The notes: generated by a model from the letters alone, not told the origin. A DNA stretch of 64,000 nucleotides from Williamsia sp. DF01-3 (GCF_023051145.1 NZ_JALKFS010000005.1:4729733-4793732), one strand, 5' to 3'. Shown: positions 17,367 through 25,686, numbered from the stretch's first letter. Program-made: numbers and translations.

Positions 17367-18794
17367 ATGGTGACCAGCACCGATCTCGGCGCGCTGAACG
17401 ATTTGGTGGGGCCCAACACATGGGCAGATCAATTTCCGCATCCCCCGGGCCGGCTGCCCGTGGTCGGCGATCTTCGTTCGGTCGACCCCGAGGGTCCCGT
17501 CGTCAGCATGCTCGACTGGCCCGCCGATGTGTGGCCGATCGCGCAGTTCCGGATCTTCCGCCACCGCTTCGTCATGATCGGGTCCGCCGAACTCACCAGG
17601 GAACTGTGCGACGAATCCCGGTTCGAGAAGGTACTCACGCCGGCAATCGCAGCGCTTCGAGATTTCGCCGGCGACGGATTGTTCACGGCGGCAACCGATG
17701 AGCCCAGCTGGCGTCTGGCACACGACCTCCTGATGCCCGCATTCAGCAAGACCGCCATGCAGAATTACCACCCGCTGATGGTGTCGGCCATCGACGAACT
17801 CTTCGACTTCTGGGAAGGTCGGGGCGACATCATCGACGTCGCCCCGGACATGACCCGCCTGACGCTCGAAACCATCAGCCGCGCCGCTTTCGGCAAAGAC
17901 CTCGGCTCATTCGAACGCGAAACGCCTCACGACTTCGTGTTGGCCATGGTCGCCGGCCTCAAGACCGGCAGGCGCACGGGCGGGTTGTCGGGGCTACCGG
18001 GATCCAAACCGATTGTCTCGCTGCTCCATCGGGCGAACGCACGGCACAAACGTTATGTCGACGCCATGCTCGACGACCTGATCGCCGAACGCCGCCGCCG
18101 TGCCGACGAAGGCGAGGTGGATCTTCTGGCGATCATGTTGCGTGCCAACCGCGATCGAGGCGAGACCGCACTCGACGACGAGAACATCCGCCACCAGATC
18201 GTCACATTCTTGGTGGCGGGCCACGAAACCACCTCAGGAACATTGTCTTTCGCGCTGCACTACCTGGCCCGAAATCGCGAGCTCCTCGAGCGCGCACAGG
18301 CCGAGGTCGACGAGATCCTCGGCGACAGTGAAGCCGTGCCCCAGTTCCAGCAGGTCGCCAAGTTCCGTTTCGTCCGGCGGGTGGTCGACGAAGCCTTGCG
18401 ATTGTGGCCGACGGCTCCGGGGTTCACCCGTGGGCCGATCGAGCCGACGGTTGTCGGCGGCCGGTACGAGATGTCGCCCGGGGACTGGGCCGTGGTCCAC
18501 CTGCCCAAGGTGCATCGCGACCCCGAGGTCTGGACCGACCCGCTGCGTTTCGACCCCGACAGGTTCGCGGCCTCCGAGGTCAAGAAGCGTCCCGCCCACT
18601 CCTACAAGCCGTTCGGCACCGGCGAACGTGCCTGCATCGGAAGACAATTCGCCCTCCACGAGTCGGTTCTGATGCTCGCGCGATTCATCGCACGATACGA
18701 CTTCGAACCCGCCGACCCCGACTACGAGTTGTCGATCACCGAACGCCTCACCCTCATGCCCGACGGTCTGCGCCTGCGCATCCGTCGTCGCTGA
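17367..18794 (+). CDS. Stand-alone cytochrome P450 resembling the BM3 (CYP102) heme domain
   Basis: P450 of 475 residues. Signatures: I-helix AGHETTSGTLSFAL (about residue 287-300), K-helix Glu-x-x-Arg in EALRLWPTAPGF, and heme loop FGTGERACIG with the ligand Cys near residue 423. Segments such as CDESRF, DFAGDGLFT, DMTRLTLETI, ENIRHQIVTFL and FALHESVLML are close to Bacillus CYP102A1 rather than to CYP142 or CYP125. The gene ends right after the heme domain, so the usual fused FMN/FAD reductase is absent and a separate redox partner is needed. In M. tuberculosis cyp142 occupies this neighbourhood. Fatty acid hydroxylation is the inferred role. GGGGGCGGAC precedes the ATG. Confidence 0.88.
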   Translation: MVTSTDLGALNDLVGPNTWADQFPHPPGRLPVVGDLRSVDPEGPVVSMLDWPADVWPIAQFRIFRHRFVMIGSAELTRELCDESRFEKVLTPAIAALRDFAGDGLFTAATDEPSWRLAHDLLMPAFSKTAMQNYHPLMVSAIDELFDFWEGRGDIIDVAPDMTRLTLETISRAAFGKDLGSFERETPHDFVLAMVAGLKTGRRTGGLSGLPGSKPIVSLLHRANARHKRYVDAMLDDLIAERRRRADEGEVDLLAIMLRANRDRGETALDDENIRHQIVTFLVAGHETTSGTLSFALHYLARNRELLERAQAEVDEILGDSEAVPQFQQVAKFRFVRRVVDEALRLWPTAPGFTRGPIEPTVVGGRYEMSPGDWAVVHLPKVHRDPEVWTDPLRFDPDRFAASEVKKRPAHSYKPFGTGERACIGRQFALHESVLMLARFIARYDFEPADPDYELSITERLTLMPDGLRLRIRRR

Positions 18795-18804
18795 CGCCCC
18801 CGCA

Positions 18805-18842
18805 GTGCGCGACGCCCATGTCGAAACATGGGCGTCACGCAC
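18805..18842. repeat. 38-base palindrome, copy 1 (possible terminator)
   Basis: Arms GTGCGCGACGCCCATGT and ACATGGGCGTCACGCAC pair at 16 of 17 positions around a CGAA loop. It lies 11 bases after the P450 stop. A matching palindrome of equal length lies at 19875-19912, on the other side of the next gene. It may act as a terminator, but the shared sequence points to a dispersed element. Confidence 0.75.
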
Positions 18843-18938
18843 CAGAGCGGGCGTGGACTTGTCCCCAGTTCAGCAGCCATCCACAACAAGCCCCCTCGAC
18901 GGGGGTCAGGACGGTTGCGGGTGGACCACCATCTACCC

Positions 18939-19859
18939 ATGGACATCGAGAGCCGGCGGGATGCATTCCTGCGCGCAGACCTGATCGCACACGGATATAC
19001 CCCTTCGGAGATCCGAACTGCCCTTCACACCAGCAAGATCAGAGCCCTCGCGCCAGGAATCTACGCAGGTCCCGCACTGTGGCATGAGCCGATGGAGAAG
19101 CGGCACAGCGAGCTGGGCAAGGCGACCGTTCGCAAGCTCGGAGGAAACTACCTGCTCGGTGGGCCGTCCGCAGCCGCTCTGCACGGACTCCCACTGTTCG
19201 GGGTGGACCCACGCGTCGTCCACCTCGTCAAACCGACCGCCGACTCGGGAACCGGATCACGCAACTCGAAACTGCTCCGGATCCATCGCGACGCCCGACC
19301 GATGTCGGTCATGATGCTCGATGGTGTGCCGGTGACTTCTCCGGCGCGGGCAGTCGTCGACCTCGCCCGCCGCTCGTCCCTGCCATCGGCGTTGGTCACC
19401 GGCGACGCTGCACTCCACCGCGGGTTGTGCACGGTCGCGGACTTGCACAAGGAGTTGAAACTCATCGAGGGATTCCCGGGATATCCGCAGGCCAAGCGAG
19501 CCGTTGCGATCATGGATGCCCGCAGCGAGTCAGCGCTCGAAAGCCGGAGCCGCGCTTCGATGCACACCGCGGGTATTGCGGCCCCGACCTTGCAGCACGA
19601 GATCGTCGACAAATCGGGACGATTCATCGCCCGGGTCGACTTCGCGTGGATCGCCCAGCGGGTTGTCGGAGAGGCGGACGGCCTCGTCAAGTACAACGGC
19701 GACAACCTTCACCAGGTACTCGGTCGCGAAAAACACCGGGGTGACCGGATCACCGAGCAAGGCTGGCGAGTGGTCCGTTGGTCATCGGCAGACCTCGACG
19801 TACCGGATCGGGTCCCGAATCGAATCCGTCACGCGCTCTCGAATGCCCGGAACGCATAG
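18939..19859 (+). CDS. AbiEi-like/DUF559 (Vsr-fold nuclease-like) protein
   Basis: A 306-residue protein of a type common in actinobacteria. The N-terminal third (about 1-75) looks like the winged-helix antitoxin domain of AbiEi (FLRADLIAHGYTPSEIRTAL, then ALAPGIYAG), and GGPSAAALHGLPL belongs to the following region. The C-terminal third has the DUF559/Vsr-like order of acidic and basic residues: ESALESR, ARVDFAW, GEADGLVKY, and TEQGWRVVRW. This would be a PD-(D/E)XK-like nuclease fold; activity is not shown. No partner toxin gene is adjacent. The ATG at 18939 is used because the longer reading covers the upstream palindrome. The gene sits alone between two nearly matching 38-base palindromes. 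Confidence 0.75.
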   Translation: MDIESRRDAFLRADLIAHGYTPSEIRTALHTSKIRALAPGIYAGPALWHEPMEKRHSELGKATVRKLGGNYLLGGPSAAALHGLPLFGVDPRVVHLVKPTADSGTGSRNSKLLRIHRDARPMSVMMLDGVPVTSPARAVVDLARRSSLPSALVTGDAALHRGLCTVADLHKELKLIEGFPGYPQAKRAVAIMDARSESALESRSRASMHTAGIAAPTLQHEIVDKSGRFIARVDFAWIAQRVVGEADGLVKYNGDNLHQVLGREKHRGDRITEQGWRVVRWSSADLDVPDRVPNRIRHALSNARNA

Positions 19860-19874
19860 ACCACGCCCGCGAAA

Positions 19875-19912
19875 GTGCGCGACGCCCGTGTTCGAACACG
19901 GGCGTGGCGCAC
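19875..19912. repeat. 38-base palindrome, copy 2 (possible terminator)
   Basis: Arms GTGCGCGACGCCCGTGT and ACACGGGCGTGGCGCAC pair at 16 of 17 positions around TCGA. Compared with copy 1 the A-T pair near the loop is a G-C pair, so both arms changed together. It begins 15 bases after the AbiEi/DUF559 stop. Confidence 0.75.
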
Positions 19913-19933
19913 GTGCCCGGGCGCGGCGAAATC

Positions 19934-19947
19934 TAGAACATGTTCAC
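19934..19947. promoter_or_regulatory. KstR-like site in a convergent gap
   Basis: TAGAACATGTTCAC has the full left half and core of the KstR palindrome. It touches the stop codon of the F420-type oxidoreductase gene and lies between two convergent genes, so there is no obvious promoter for it to control. It may be fortuitous or serve an unrecognised transcript. Confidence 0.4.
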
Positions 19948-20985
19948 TCAAACGAGGGTGCCCAATCGGGTGATCTGGTCGACGTCGCGGGTGGTGACCA
20001 TCAGCATGCTGACGCCGGCTTGTTCCCACCGTTTGATCTGCGACCGCACCTCATCTTCGTCACCGACGATCAGCGTCTCGAGGACCATCTCGTCGGGAAC
20101 CGCGGCGATGGCCTCTTCCTTGGCTCCGGACAGGAACTTCTCCCCGATGTCGCGGACCACGTCTTCGTAACCCATTCGCTTGTAGACCTCGGCGTGGAAG
20201 TTCTGTTCCTTGGCGCCCATACCGCCGACGTACAGCGCCGTTGACGGCCGGTAGGCGTCGATCACCGCGGCCGGGTTGTCGGTGATCTCGACCTGCACGG
20301 TGGCCGCGACCTCGAAGGTGTCGCGGGTGCGCCGCGCTCCCGCCCGTGCGAAGCCCTCGGCCAGCCACTGTTCGTACATGTCCGACAGCCGCGGGGTGTA
20401 GTAGATGGCCAGCCATCCGTCGGCTATCTCCGCCGACAACGCCACGTTCTTGGGGCCCTCTGCCCCGAGCCAGATGGGCAGGTCACTGCGCAGAGGATGG
20501 GTGATCGGCTTGAGCGATTTCCCGAGTCCTGTTGAGCCCGGCGCATCGGACGGGTAGGGCAGCGGATAGTGCGGTCCTGGGTTGGTCACGCGGTCTTCAC
20601 GAGCGAGCACGTCGCGGATCACCTGCACGTACTCGCGGGTGCGCGCGAGTGGTTTGGCGAACGGTTCGCCGTACCACCCCTCGACCACCTGCGGACCCGA
20701 CACACCCAGTCCGAGGATGTGCCTGCCGCCCGAGAGATGGTCGAGCGTCAGCGCGTGCATGGCGGCCGATGTCGGTGGCCGCGCTGACAGCTGCGCGATG
20801 CCGGTACCGAGCTTGATGGTGGACGTCTGCGACCCCCACCACGCCAGCGGCGTGTAGGCATCCGAACCCCACGACTCGGCGGTGAACACCGCCTCGTATC
20901 CGGCGGCCTCCGCCGCTGCGATGAGAGCCGGCGCGTCCGGGATCGGCGCGGCCCCCCAGTACCCCAATTGCAGACCGAGCTTCAT
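19948..20985 (-). CDS. LLM-class (F420-dependent type) oxidoreductase, Rv3520c-like
   Basis: Luciferase-like monooxygenase superfamily protein of 345 residues, the length of Rv3520c (347). The N-terminus MKLGLQLGYWGAAP, the pair GLGVSGPQVVEGWYG (about residue 94-108), the nonprolyl-type region and the C-terminal VSMLMVTTRD fit F420-binding members. Its exact sterol reaction is not known; Rv3520c is part of the KstR regulon. The ATG at 20985 has AGGAGG at good spacing. A perfect KstR palindrome lies 42 bases upstream and is shared with the divergent DUF35-ltp4-ltp3 operon. Confidence 0.88.
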   Translation of the reverse strand: MKLGLQLGYWGAAPIPDAPALIAAAEAAGYEAVFTAESWGSDAYTPLAWWGSQTSTIKLGTGIAQLSARPPTSAAMHALTLDHLSGGRHILGLGVSGPQVVEGWYGEPFAKPLARTREYVQVIRDVLAREDRVTNPGPHYPLPYPSDAPGSTGLGKSLKPITHPLRSDLPIWLGAEGPKNVALSAEIADGWLAIYYTPRLSDMYEQWLAEGFARAGARRTRDTFEVAATVQVEITDNPAAVIDAYRPSTALYVGGMGAKEQNFHAEVYKRMGYEDVVRDIGEKFLSGAKEEAIAAVPDEMVLETLIVGDEDEVRSQIKRWEQAGVSMLMVTTRDVDQITRLGTLV

Positions 20986-21026
20986 GGCCGCGACCTCCTG
21001 TTCGGTCAACTCCTTGCGAGAATAAC

Positions 21027-21040
21027 TAGAACCTGTTCTA
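21027..21040. promoter_or_regulatory. KstR operator between the F420 oxidoreductase and the DUF35-ltp operon
   Basis: TAGAACCTGTTCTA fits all fixed positions of the KstR palindrome on both halves. It lies 42 bases upstream of the minus-strand start and 10 bases upstream of the plus-strand GTG. Confidence 0.85.
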
Positions 21041-21049
21041 CTCGATTCC

Positions 21050-22066
21050 GTGAGCGTGAACCAGATATCTGCCGGATTCGCAGCCCTAGTCGCCCCGATC
21101 GAAGATCCAGACGATCCAGTTCTGTCCGCACCGTTGAGCAACTCCTTTGATTACACCCGGTCCCTCGGGCCGGTACTCGGGCGGTTCGCCCAGGGGTTGC
21201 TCGACGGCAAGGTCATCGGCGGTCGAGCCGCCGACGGAACCGTCTACGTACCCCCGGTCGAGTTCGACCCCGGTACGCACAAACGGATCGAAGACTTCGT
21301 CGAGGTGTCGCCGACCGGAACCGTGAAGTCATGGACCTGGATGGCCGAACCGTTTGAGGGACAACCTCTTTCCAAGCCCTTCGGATGGGCTCTGATCCAG
21401 CTCGACGGGGCGGACACCAGCCTGCTCCATGCAGTCGCCGTCGACTCCCCCGACGAACTGAGCACCGGGATGCGGGTGCACGCCGTCTGGAACACCGAGC
21501 GCACGGGCCGCATCGACGACATCGCGCACTTCGCCCCCGGCGACGAGGTGGCATCGGTACCGGACAACACCGCCGAGGTGCCGCATCCCGGCGTGATGAT
21601 CACCACGCCGATCGCCCTGACCATGAACCACACCGCCTCGATCGAAGAGACCTGGTATCTGCAGGGACTCAAAGAGGGCAAGCTGTACGGCGGCCGCACC
21701 GGTCCCGACGCGCCGGTCTACTTCCCGCCCCGCGGCGCAGACCCCACCGACGGCAACCCGACCGGCGAGGTCGTCGAGGTGTCGGACAAGGGCACCGTCA
21801 CCACGTTCTGCATCGTCAACGTGCCGTTCCTAGGCCAGCAGATCAAGCCACCGTACGTTGCCGCCTACGTACTCCTCGACGGTTCGGACATCCCGTTCCT
21901 GCACCTGATCCTCGACATCGAGGCCAGCGAGGTGCACATGGGTCTTCGTGTGGAAGCCGTGTGGCGACCACGCGAGGAATGGGACTACACGTTGCGAAAC
22001 ATCAGCCACTTCCGGCCGACGGGCGAACCCGACGCCGACTACGACTCGTACAAGGACCACCTGTGA
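21050..22066 (+). CDS. Tandem DUF35 (OB-fold) protein, partner of Ltp3/Ltp4 (Rv3521-like)
   Basis: A 338-residue protein with two DUF35-type units: about residues 30-165 (GLLDGKVIGGRAADGTVYVPP, then OB-fold) and about 200-325 (GLKEGKLYGGRTGPDAPVYFPP, then OB-fold). DUF35 proteins normally carry a Cys4 zinc ribbon before the OB-fold; here the Cys positions are absent in both units. In sterol catabolism DUF35 proteins pair with Cys-less thiolases to make side-chain aldolases (as ChsH2-Ltp2). The stop overlaps the ltp4 start by four bases (GTGA), supporting a complex. The GTG at 21050 is 10 bases after the KstR box; a second GTG two codons on is equally possible. Confidence 0.85.
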   Translation: MSVNQISAGFAALVAPIEDPDDPVLSAPLSNSFDYTRSLGPVLGRFAQGLLDGKVIGGRAADGTVYVPPVEFDPGTHKRIEDFVEVSPTGTVKSWTWMAEPFEGQPLSKPFGWALIQLDGADTSLLHAVAVDSPDELSTGMRVHAVWNTERTGRIDDIAHFAPGDEVASVPDNTAEVPHPGVMITTPIALTMNHTASIEETWYLQGLKEGKLYGGRTGPDAPVYFPPRGADPTDGNPTGEVVEVSDKGTVTTFCIVNVPFLGQQIKPPYVAAYVLLDGSDIPFLHLILDIEASEVHMGLRVEAVWRPREEWDYTLRNISHFRPTGEPDADYDSYKDHL

Positions 22067-23106
22067 GCAGCACATACCGCGACATGCCGCCGATCGCAGT
22101 GATCGGATTCGCGCACAGTCCGCACGTCGACGAGACATTCGGCACCACCAACGGCGTCGAGATGCTGGTGCCCTGTTTTCAAAAGCTCTACGCCGAACTG
22201 GGTATTACCCGCACCGACATCGACTTCTGGTGCTCGGGGTCCTCGGATTACCTTGCCGGGCGCGCTTTCTCGTTCATCTCCGCGATCGACTCGATCGGGG
22301 CCGTTCCGCCGATCAACGAATCACACGTGGAGATGGACGCCGCGTGGGCTCTGTACGAGGCGTGGGTGAAGATCGCCACCGGCGAGGTGGATGTGGCACT
22401 GGCCTACGGATTCGGCAAGCCTTCGGCATCGCACACCGATCAGGTGCTGGCGTTGCAGACCGACCCGCACACCGTCGCCCCGCTGTGGCCGGACGCTCGT
22501 TCGCTCGCAGCCCTGCAGGCCCGCGCGGGCCTCGACTCGGGAGCATGGACCGAAGCGGACATGGCTGCCGTTGCCGCACGTGGCACCGACCGCTCGGTGG
22601 AGGATCTGCTGGCGTCCGACTACGTCTCCGATCCCCTTCGGGCACATGATGTCTGCCGCTACACCGACGGCGCCGCTGCGATCATCCTCGCCAGCGAACA
22701 CCGCGCCAAGCAGCTCGTGGCCCGTCCCGCATGGATTTCCGGCTGGGACCACCGGATCGACACACCGAACTTCGGTGCACGGGATCTCACCAAGTCACTG
22801 TCGACCAAGCTCGCCGGAGATGCCGTCCTCGGCGACAACCGCAAGGTCGACGTCGCCGAGCTCCACGCGTCCTACACGCATCAGGAACTGATCCTCAAAA
22901 ACGAGCTGGGACTCGACGATTCGACGATCATCAACCCGTCGGGCGGCGCACTGGCAGCCAACCCGCTGTTCTCCGCGGGCCTCGAGCGCATCGGCTTCGC
23001 CGCGAGCACGATTCTCGCCGGCAACGCCGACACCGCACTGGCCCACGCGAGCAGCGGACCGCTGCTGCAGCAGAACATGGTCGTCAAGATGGAAGGCAAG
23101 AACTGA
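22063..23106 (+). CDS. ltp4: Ltp4, thiolase-like steroid side-chain lyase subunit
   Basis: Thiolase-superfamily protein of 347 residues (Rv3522 is about 354). The region where thiolases carry the nucleophilic Cys reads NESHVEMDAAWAL, with no Cys, while the C-terminal NPSGGALAANPLFSAGLER loop is conserved. Such proteins are thought to act as retro-aldolases rather than thiolases. In Rhodococcus, ltp3 and ltp4 are needed to degrade C24-branched sterol side chains (plant sterols). It overlaps both neighbours (GTGA upstream, TGATG downstream), so DUF35, Ltp4 and Ltp3 are translationally coupled. Confidence 0.9.
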   Translation: MSSTYRDMPPIAVIGFAHSPHVDETFGTTNGVEMLVPCFQKLYAELGITRTDIDFWCSGSSDYLAGRAFSFISAIDSIGAVPPINESHVEMDAAWALYEAWVKIATGEVDVALAYGFGKPSASHTDQVLALQTDPHTVAPLWPDARSLAALQARAGLDSGAWTEADMAAVAARGTDRSVEDLLASDYVSDPLRAHDVCRYTDGAAAIILASEHRAKQLVARPAWISGWDHRIDTPNFGARDLTKSLSTKLAGDAVLGDNRKVDVAELHASYTHQELILKNELGLDDSTIINPSGGALAANPLFSAGLERIGFAASTILAGNADTALAHASSGPLLQQNMVVKMEGKN

Positions 23107-24281
23107 TGGGCCGCTATCGGGCCGCGGTGCAGGGCACCGGGCAGACCAAGTACGTGGCAAAGCGCCATGACGTGTCGATGGCCGGGATGTGCCGCGAAGC
23201 AATCGACAAGGCGTTGGCCGATGCGCAGGTGACGATGGACGACATCGACGCCGTTGTCGTCGGTAAGGCCCCCGACCTCTTCGAGGGCACGATGATGCCC
23301 GAACTCGCCATGGCCCAAGCGCTCGGCGCCGAGGGCAAACGGCTGATCCGCGTGCACACCGCCGGATCGGTCGGCGGTTCGACGGCAAACGTGGCAGCCA
23401 GCCTGGTCACCTCGGGTGTTCACCGGCGGGTGCTCGCGATCGCATGGGAGAAGCAGTCCGAGTCGAATGCCATGTGGGCGTTGTCGATCCCGGTTCCCTT
23501 CACCATGCCTGTCGGCGCAGGCGCAGGCGGGTTCTTCGCCCCGCACGTGCGCTCCTACATCCGCCGCTCCGGTGCACCCGAGCACATCGGCGCGATCGTC
23601 GCCGCCAAGGACCGCCAGAACGGCGCCCTCAATCCACTGGCCCACCTGCATCAGCCCGACCTCACCGTGGAGAAGGTGATGAGCTCGCAGATGCTGTGGG
23701 ATCCCATCCGCTACGACGAGACGTGTCCGTCGTCGGACGGTGCCTGTGCCGTGGTGATCGGCGACGAGGAGACCTCCGACGCCAAGGCGGCCGACGGTAT
23801 CCCCGTTGCGTGGATTCACGCGTCGGCGATGCGCACCGAACCGCTGTCCTACTCGCACCGCGACACCGTCAGTCCACAGGCAGGCCGCGACGCCGCCGCC
23901 GCATTGTGGAAGGCCGGCGGCATCTCCAATCCCCTCGAGGAGATCGACGCCGCGGAGATCTACGTGCCATTCTCCTGGTTCGAGCCGATGTGGCTCGAGA
24001 ACCTCGGGTTCATGCCCGAGAACGAGGGCTGGAAGCTCACCGAGGCAGGCGAGACCGCGATCGGCGGCAAACTGCCGGTCAATCCGTCCGGCGGAGTGCT
24101 CTCGTCCAACCCGATCGGCGCCTCGGGCATGATCCGCTTCGCCGAGGCGGCCATCCAGGTGCAGGGCAAGGGCGGCGACCATCAGGTGGTGGGCGCGCGT
24201 AAGGCACTCGGCCACGCGTACGGCGGTGGCTCGCAGTACTTCTCGATGTGGCTGGTGGGCGCGGACAAGCCCACCCACTGA
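23106..24281 (+). CDS. ltp3: Ltp3, thiolase-like steroid side-chain lyase subunit
   Basis: Thiolase-like protein of 391 residues, matching Rv3523 (394). The nucleophile region is VHTAGSVGGSTANVA (about residue 79-93), where Ser/Gly replace Cys. The C-terminal part has NPSGGVLSSNPIGASGM and HAYGGGSQ, the loops that surround a thiolase active site. It is expected to work with Ltp4 and the DUF35 protein in cleaving the C24-branched side chain. Its ATG overlaps the ltp4 stop by one base. A GTG-started SnoaL-like gene follows 34 bases later. Confidence 0.9.
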   Translation: MGRYRAAVQGTGQTKYVAKRHDVSMAGMCREAIDKALADAQVTMDDIDAVVVGKAPDLFEGTMMPELAMAQALGAEGKRLIRVHTAGSVGGSTANVAASLVTSGVHRRVLAIAWEKQSESNAMWALSIPVPFTMPVGAGAGGFFAPHVRSYIRRSGAPEHIGAIVAAKDRQNGALNPLAHLHQPDLTVEKVMSSQMLWDPIRYDETCPSSDGACAVVIGDEETSDAKAADGIPVAWIHASAMRTEPLSYSHRDTVSPQAGRDAAAALWKAGGISNPLEEIDAAEIYVPFSWFEPMWLENLGFMPENEGWKLTEAGETAIGGKLPVNPSGGVLSSNPIGASGMIRFAEAAIQVQGKGGDHQVVGARKALGHAYGGGSQYFSMWLVGADKPTH

Positions 24282-24315
24282 CCGACCGCCTGCTGGACCA
24301 ACCTACGGAGATCTC

Positions 24316-24759
24316 GTGACCAAAGCAGAACCGGCGTACCTCAACATCGATCGGGAGAACAACCCCGCGGTTGTCGCCGGACGGCGCTCCCGCGAATACG
24401 TCGCCTCGCGGGACAAGGACGCCTGGGTGAAGCTCTTTGCGCCCGACGGCATCGTGCAAGACCCGGTGGGTCCCTCGATGTTCGACGAAGAGGGCATCGG
24501 CTTCACCGGCCACGAACGGATCAGTCACTTCTGGGATCTGTCGATCGGCACCACCGAGAGCATCGAGTTCGTCTTCGACGAAGAGATCATCTGTGGCAAC
24601 GAGGTTGCCTACATCGGCAAGATCGTCACCCACATCCACGGCCACACCTCCGAGGCCCGTGGCGTGTTCACCTACCGCGCCAACCCGGACGGCTCGCTGG
24701 CCGCTCTGCGCGCGTTCTGGGAAGTGGAGAAGACGATCAATTCGGTGCGCAAGGCCTGA
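24316..24759 (+). CDS. SnoaL/NTF2-like (ketosteroid-isomerase fold) protein
   Basis: A 147-residue protein of the NTF2-like fold. Helix-rich N-terminus (SREYVASRDKDAWVKLFAPDGIVQDPVGP) followed by a curved sheet with FTGHERISHFWD and the closing RGVFTYRANPDG. The fold is shared with steroid isomerases, but the catalytic Tyr/Asp set cannot be confirmed from sequence alone. GGAG precedes the GTG at 24316. Its place directly after ltp3 suggests a steroid-CoA substrate, perhaps hydration or isomerisation; this is inference. Confidence 0.8.
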   Translation: MTKAEPAYLNIDRENNPAVVAGRRSREYVASRDKDAWVKLFAPDGIVQDPVGPSMFDEEGIGFTGHERISHFWDLSIGTTESIEFVFDEEIICGNEVAYIGKIVTHIHGHTSEARGVFTYRANPDGSLAALRAFWEVEKTINSVRKA

Positions 24760-24830
24760 GGTCCGCGCCCCGGAAACGCCCGAAGGTCCAGTGGTGCCGG
24801 CCTGCGCGTGATGGCTGGCACCATGGGCTC

Positions 24831-25661
24831 ATGTTCGAACGTGTGCGGCGTGGTGCCAGACAAAAACTCCAGCGTGCTGTGTCCGAGGTGGTCGACGACT
24901 CGAGCCGGGAGACTAATACCCTCGTCGAACAGTTTCACAGGCAGACAATGGACTTGCTCTCGGAGACCCGAGAGGAAGTCGTTGCTCTGCATCGCCGGGT
25001 GAATCACCTCGAACAGCAGGTCCGCCGCGACCTCACCCATGTGATGGACACAGACGCCGCTCGCCAGTCAGGCGACTTCGTCCTCGCGCACATGCCCAAA
25101 GCTCAGCAGTTCTGGCATCCTCACGACACACTGCGGTACGCGCTCTCGCAGGTTCACATTCCTGGTATGGCACTGGAATTCGGGGTCGCGACCGGTACCA
25201 CCCTCAACATCATTGCCGCAGAACTGAAGACAGAGCACCGCATCTTTGGATTCGACGTCTTCTCAGGACTGCCGGACACGTGGCGGAGCGGCTTCGCTGC
25301 CGGCGAGTTCGCGCAGGACACGTTGCCGGACGTTCCCGGGGCGGAGTTGGTACCGGGATTGTTCGAGGACACGCTGCCCGAGTTCCTCACCGCCCATCGC
25401 GAGCCGGTGTCGTTCCTGCACCTCGACGCAGACCTGTATTCATCCACCGCAACGGTGCTCGGTCTCGTCGGACAGCGGCTGGTTGCAGGCACGATCATCG
25501 TGTTCGACGAGTTCTTCAACTACCCGGGCTGGCAGCAGCACGAGTATCGGGCATGGCAGGAGTTCGTGAGTCGCACCGGCATCGAGTTCGAATACCTCGG
25601 CTACACAGCCAGTCACGAACAGGTCATCGCGCGGGTCACGTCGCCGGGGGTTCGTCCGTAA
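24831..25661 (+). CDS. TylF/MycF-type SAM-dependent methyltransferase with N-terminal coiled coil
   Basis: A 276-residue protein. Residues about 1-75 are a charged, heptad-like helix (LVEQFHRQTMDLLSETREEV, then VVALHRRVNHLEQQVRR). From about 110 there is a class I methyltransferase core: SAM loop LEFGVATGTTLN (about residue 115-126), acidic FGFDVFSGLPDTW, and the metal/active-site signature HLDADLYSSTATVL (about 197-210) followed by VFDEFFNYPGW. This matches the macrocin O-methyltransferase (TylF) family. Nothing comparable is in the known cholesterol cluster, so it looks like an accessory gene. The start has no clear ribosome site. A terminator follows. Confidence 0.8.
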   Translation: MFERVRRGARQKLQRAVSEVVDDSSRETNTLVEQFHRQTMDLLSETREEVVALHRRVNHLEQQVRRDLTHVMDTDAARQSGDFVLAHMPKAQQFWHPHDTLRYALSQVHIPGMALEFGVATGTTLNIIAAELKTEHRIFGFDVFSGLPDTWRSGFAAGEFAQDTLPDVPGAELVPGLFEDTLPEFLTAHREPVSFLHLDADLYSSTATVLGLVGQRLVAGTIIVFDEFFNYPGWQQHEYRAWQEFVSRTGIEFEYLGYTASHEQVIARVTSPGVRP

Positions 25662-25686
25662 ATATCGTTCTGCCAGAACACAAGAA

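Noticed and set aside
17367-18794. Calling the P450 cyp142 from its position
   Set aside because: Motifs agree with the CYP102 heme domain and not with CYP142.
22881-24278. A 465-codon minus-strand open frame opposite ltp4/ltp3
   Set aside because: Antisense to two conserved overlapping genes; composition is that of a shadow frame.
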